Of a stretch of DNA of 15,789 nt, positions 14,494 to 15,789 are shown one piece after another (the stretch's first letter is position 1; every line of letters begins with the position of its first letter). The notes below the pieces were generated by a model. It made no database searches. It had not been told where the DNA came from and saw only the letters and a list, made by a program, of their open reading frames with translations. Location: NCBI GenBank assembly GCA_040235565.1, contig JBECLA010000053.1:1-15789 (forward strand), read 5' to 3'. This DNA is from JAHEIJ01 sp040235565. Its GTDB lineage: Bacteria > Pseudomonadota > Gammaproteobacteria > UBA6429 > Thiohalophilaceae. A program made the translations under genes and the position numbers.

Positions 14494-15513
14494 TCAGCCG
14501 GTTATTCGCATCTGTTCCCGGTAAACACTGGGTGACTGGCCTTGCCAGCGTTTGAAGGCACGGGTGAAATTGCTCTGTTCGGAAAAGCCAAGCAGGTAAG
14601 TAATCTCGCTGAAGGACAAACTGGTATCGTTTACATACTCTTTCGCCAGTTCCCTGCGGGTCTCATCCAGTAATTCCTTGAAGGTTGTGCCTTCTTCCTT
14701 GAGCTTGCGTTGCAGGGTGCGTTGACTAAGATGCAAGGATTGAATAATGGCATCTTCGGTAAAATGGCCGCCGGGTAATAACTCCAGTAATTTAGACTTG
14801 ACCTGGGTTGTAATATTGTTTTTGTCAAGACGTGCCAGATAATCAACAATAATTTTTTCATTGGTCCTGGCGAGCTCGGCATTGCCGGTCGGCAGACGCT
14901 GAGTGATATCGACTTTATTAAAATAAATGGCCGTTCTTTTGCTGGAATAATGAACCGGCGAATTAAATAACTGTTCATATCGTTTGGCGCATTGGCTGAT
15001 TTTGGGTCGGCTTACTTCTATTAATGTAGGATGTAGGTCGGCACCGAAACAGTGACGGCACATATCAAGTATCAGCGCAATGGAAGCATCAATTGCTTCA
15101 TCAGCCGGTTGAATGCCACGCCAGTCTTTAGCCATATCCATCGTAAAGCAATAACCGCTGTCGGTTTCCTCGAATTCTGCCGTCATGGCCGTGTTGGCAA
15201 TGCGAACGTAACGCGCGGCGCGTAGCAAGGCTTCGCCAAGTGAGTCACTTGCCAGCCAGGTATAGCCAAGCGCATGCAAGGTGGTGGGATGCCAGAAGCT
15301 GGCTGCCTTGAATCCAAAGCAGGGATCGCCGGTCACTTGTGCGGCTGTCTTCCACAAGTGGGTCACTGCCGGAAAGGAATAACGCGCATTGGGATCGGTC
15401 AGATGTGTAGGATTAAGACCGGCACGGATTAACACCTGCTTGCTATCAACCCCTTCCGCATCCAGTGCCTTGGTGATCAATAACACAACCGATGACAAGG
15501 TGCTCGGTAACAT
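14494..15513 (-). CDS. AraC-family transcriptional regulator with AraC-type N-terminal sensor (Arabinose_bd-like)
   Basis: A 339-residue regulator read on the minus strand. Residues about 20-210 form the N-terminal sensing region of the OruR/ArgR-like AraC subgroup (HPTTLHALGYTWLASDSLGEAL at 75-96 in outline; FGADLHPTLIEVSRP at 156-170). The C-terminal DNA-binding part has two helix-turn-helices: about 252-271 (EDAIIQSLHLSQRTLQRKLK) and 301-323 (SEITYLLGFSEQSNFTRAFKRW), ending in the family-typical GQSPSVYRE. The start codon is ATG at 15511-15513, with GGGAG (15521-15525 on the plus strand as CTCCC) 7 nt upstream. Ligand and targets are unknown; it is divergent from lpxC across 159 nt and may autoregulate or control that side. 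Convergent DUF429 gene ends 4 nt away. Confidence 0.9.
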   Translation of the reverse strand: MLPSTLSSVVLLITKALDAEGVDSKQVLIRAGLNPTHLTDPNARYSFPAVTHLWKTAAQVTGDPCFGFKAASFWHPTTLHALGYTWLASDSLGEALLRAARYVRIANTAMTAEFEETDSGYCFTMDMAKDWRGIQPADEAIDASIALILDMCRHCFGADLHPTLIEVSRPKISQCAKRYEQLFNSPVHYSSKRTAIYFNKVDITQRLPTGNAELARTNEKIIVDYLARLDKNNITTQVKSKLLELLPGGHFTEDAIIQSLHLSQRTLQRKLKEEGTTFKELLDETRRELAKEYVNDTSLSFSEITYLLGFSEQSNFTRAFKRWQGQSPSVYREQMRITG

Positions 15514-15608
15514 TCAATTTCTCCCGAAACGTCTCTCAATCAGGGATAAGTGCTTGGCGTGCCGGGACAAGCCGCGTCCTCCTTGGCGGCATATATTCAC
15601 TCTGGGCC

Positions 15609-15639
15609 GGCTGGATAACCAGGCCTTAGGTTATCAGCC
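15609..15639. repeat. Bulged inverted repeat in the AraC-lpxC intergenic region
   Basis: GGCTG-g-ATAACC (15609-15620) pairs with GGTTATCAGCC (15629-15639), an 11-bp stem with one bulged G and an 8-nt loop AGGCCTTA that is itself partly palindromic. No T tract follows. It lies 34 nt before the lpxC start and could be a regulator site between the divergent genes or a 5'-leader hairpin. No clear promoter was found in this gap; TATATT (15592-15597) is a possible -10 without a good -35. Confidence 0.45.
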
Positions 15640-15672
15640 CCATCTTTGGAGTCAAGGTAAGGAGGTAACAAA

Positions 15673-15789
15673 ATGCATCAAGTCAACCCCCCATACAGCG
15701 TTACCCAGCGCACATTGGCGCGTGAAATTACCTATGTCGGGGTAGGGCTGCATAGCGGACGTAAAGTCTCCATGACGGTTCAGCCGGCC
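15673..15789 (+). CDS. lpxC: UDP-3-O-acyl-GlcNAc deacetylase LpxC, N-terminal fragment (3' end outside window)
   Basis: The frame from ATG 15673 is open for 39 codons to the window edge. It encodes a short 12-residue lead (MHQVNPPYSVTQ) and then RTLAREITYVGVGLHSGRK and VSMTVQPA, the unmistakable start of LpxC, whose family begins (I)xQRTLxxxxxxxGVGLHxGxxVxxxxxPA. LpxC is the zinc amidase that commits to lipid A synthesis in the cytoplasm; its metal-binding HxxxxH region is beyond the edge. A perfect nine-base Shine-Dalgarno, TAAGGAGGT (15658-15666), sits 6 nt before the ATG. The usual place of lpxC is next to ftsZ, so this may be a second copy or a relocated one. The divergent AraC-type gene is 159 nt away. 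Confidence 0.85.
   Translation, partial: MHQVNPPYSVTQRTLAREITYVGVGLHSGRKVSMTVQPA

Overview
The window reads as a chromosomal segment of a Gram-negative gammaproteobacterium. The order fabD-fabG-acpP-fabF-pabC-mltG-tmk-holB-tatD matches the classical enterobacterial fab/yceG/tmk/holB/ycfH cluster. The presence of pilZ between holB and tatD follows the Pseudomonas-type arrangement and implies type IV pili. lpxC at the right edge confirms an LPS-type outer membrane. I cannot name the genus from the sequence.

Layout: 1-2759 holds fatty-acid elongation genes (3' end of fabD, then fabG, acpP, fabF), with a near-perfect intrinsic terminator between acpP and fabF. 2783-8049 is a tightly packed block, many genes overlapping by 4-8 nt: pabB and pabC (p-aminobenzoate for folate), mltG (murein transglycosylase), tmk (dTMP kinase), holB (clamp-loader delta') and pilZ. 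8202-9002 is a TatD-family metal-dependent nuclease. 9143-11274 is a potassium-uptake pair, trkH and a single-unit KTN/RCK regulator, behind a promoter with a perfect TATAAT box that overlaps an inverted repeat. 11476-13598 is a less familiar pair: an ATP-grasp ligase-like protein of unknown substrate followed by a plant-type asparaginase/isoaspartyl peptidase. 13665-14489 is a DUF429 protein that converges, with 4 nt between, on a minus-strand AraC-family regulator (14494-15513). That regulator is divergent from the start of an lpxC gene (15673 to the edge) with an unusually perfect Shine-Dalgarno.

How the parts fit: the left half is housekeeping (lipids, folate, cell wall, DNA replication) likely expressed in long transcripts. 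The right half is accessory in composition and has its own promoters. The strongest candidate for something under-described is the ATP-grasp/isoaspartyl-peptidase pair, which looks like a make-and-break couple for a peptide or amide bond. It sits directly downstream of a potassium channel with a simplified regulatory subunit, so a link to osmotic adaptation is conceivable but not shown.

No tRNA, rRNA, CRISPR array, insertion sequence or prophage gene was seen. The longest gene-free stretch is about 200 nt (11275-11475); it contains two small hairpins and nothing else I can support.
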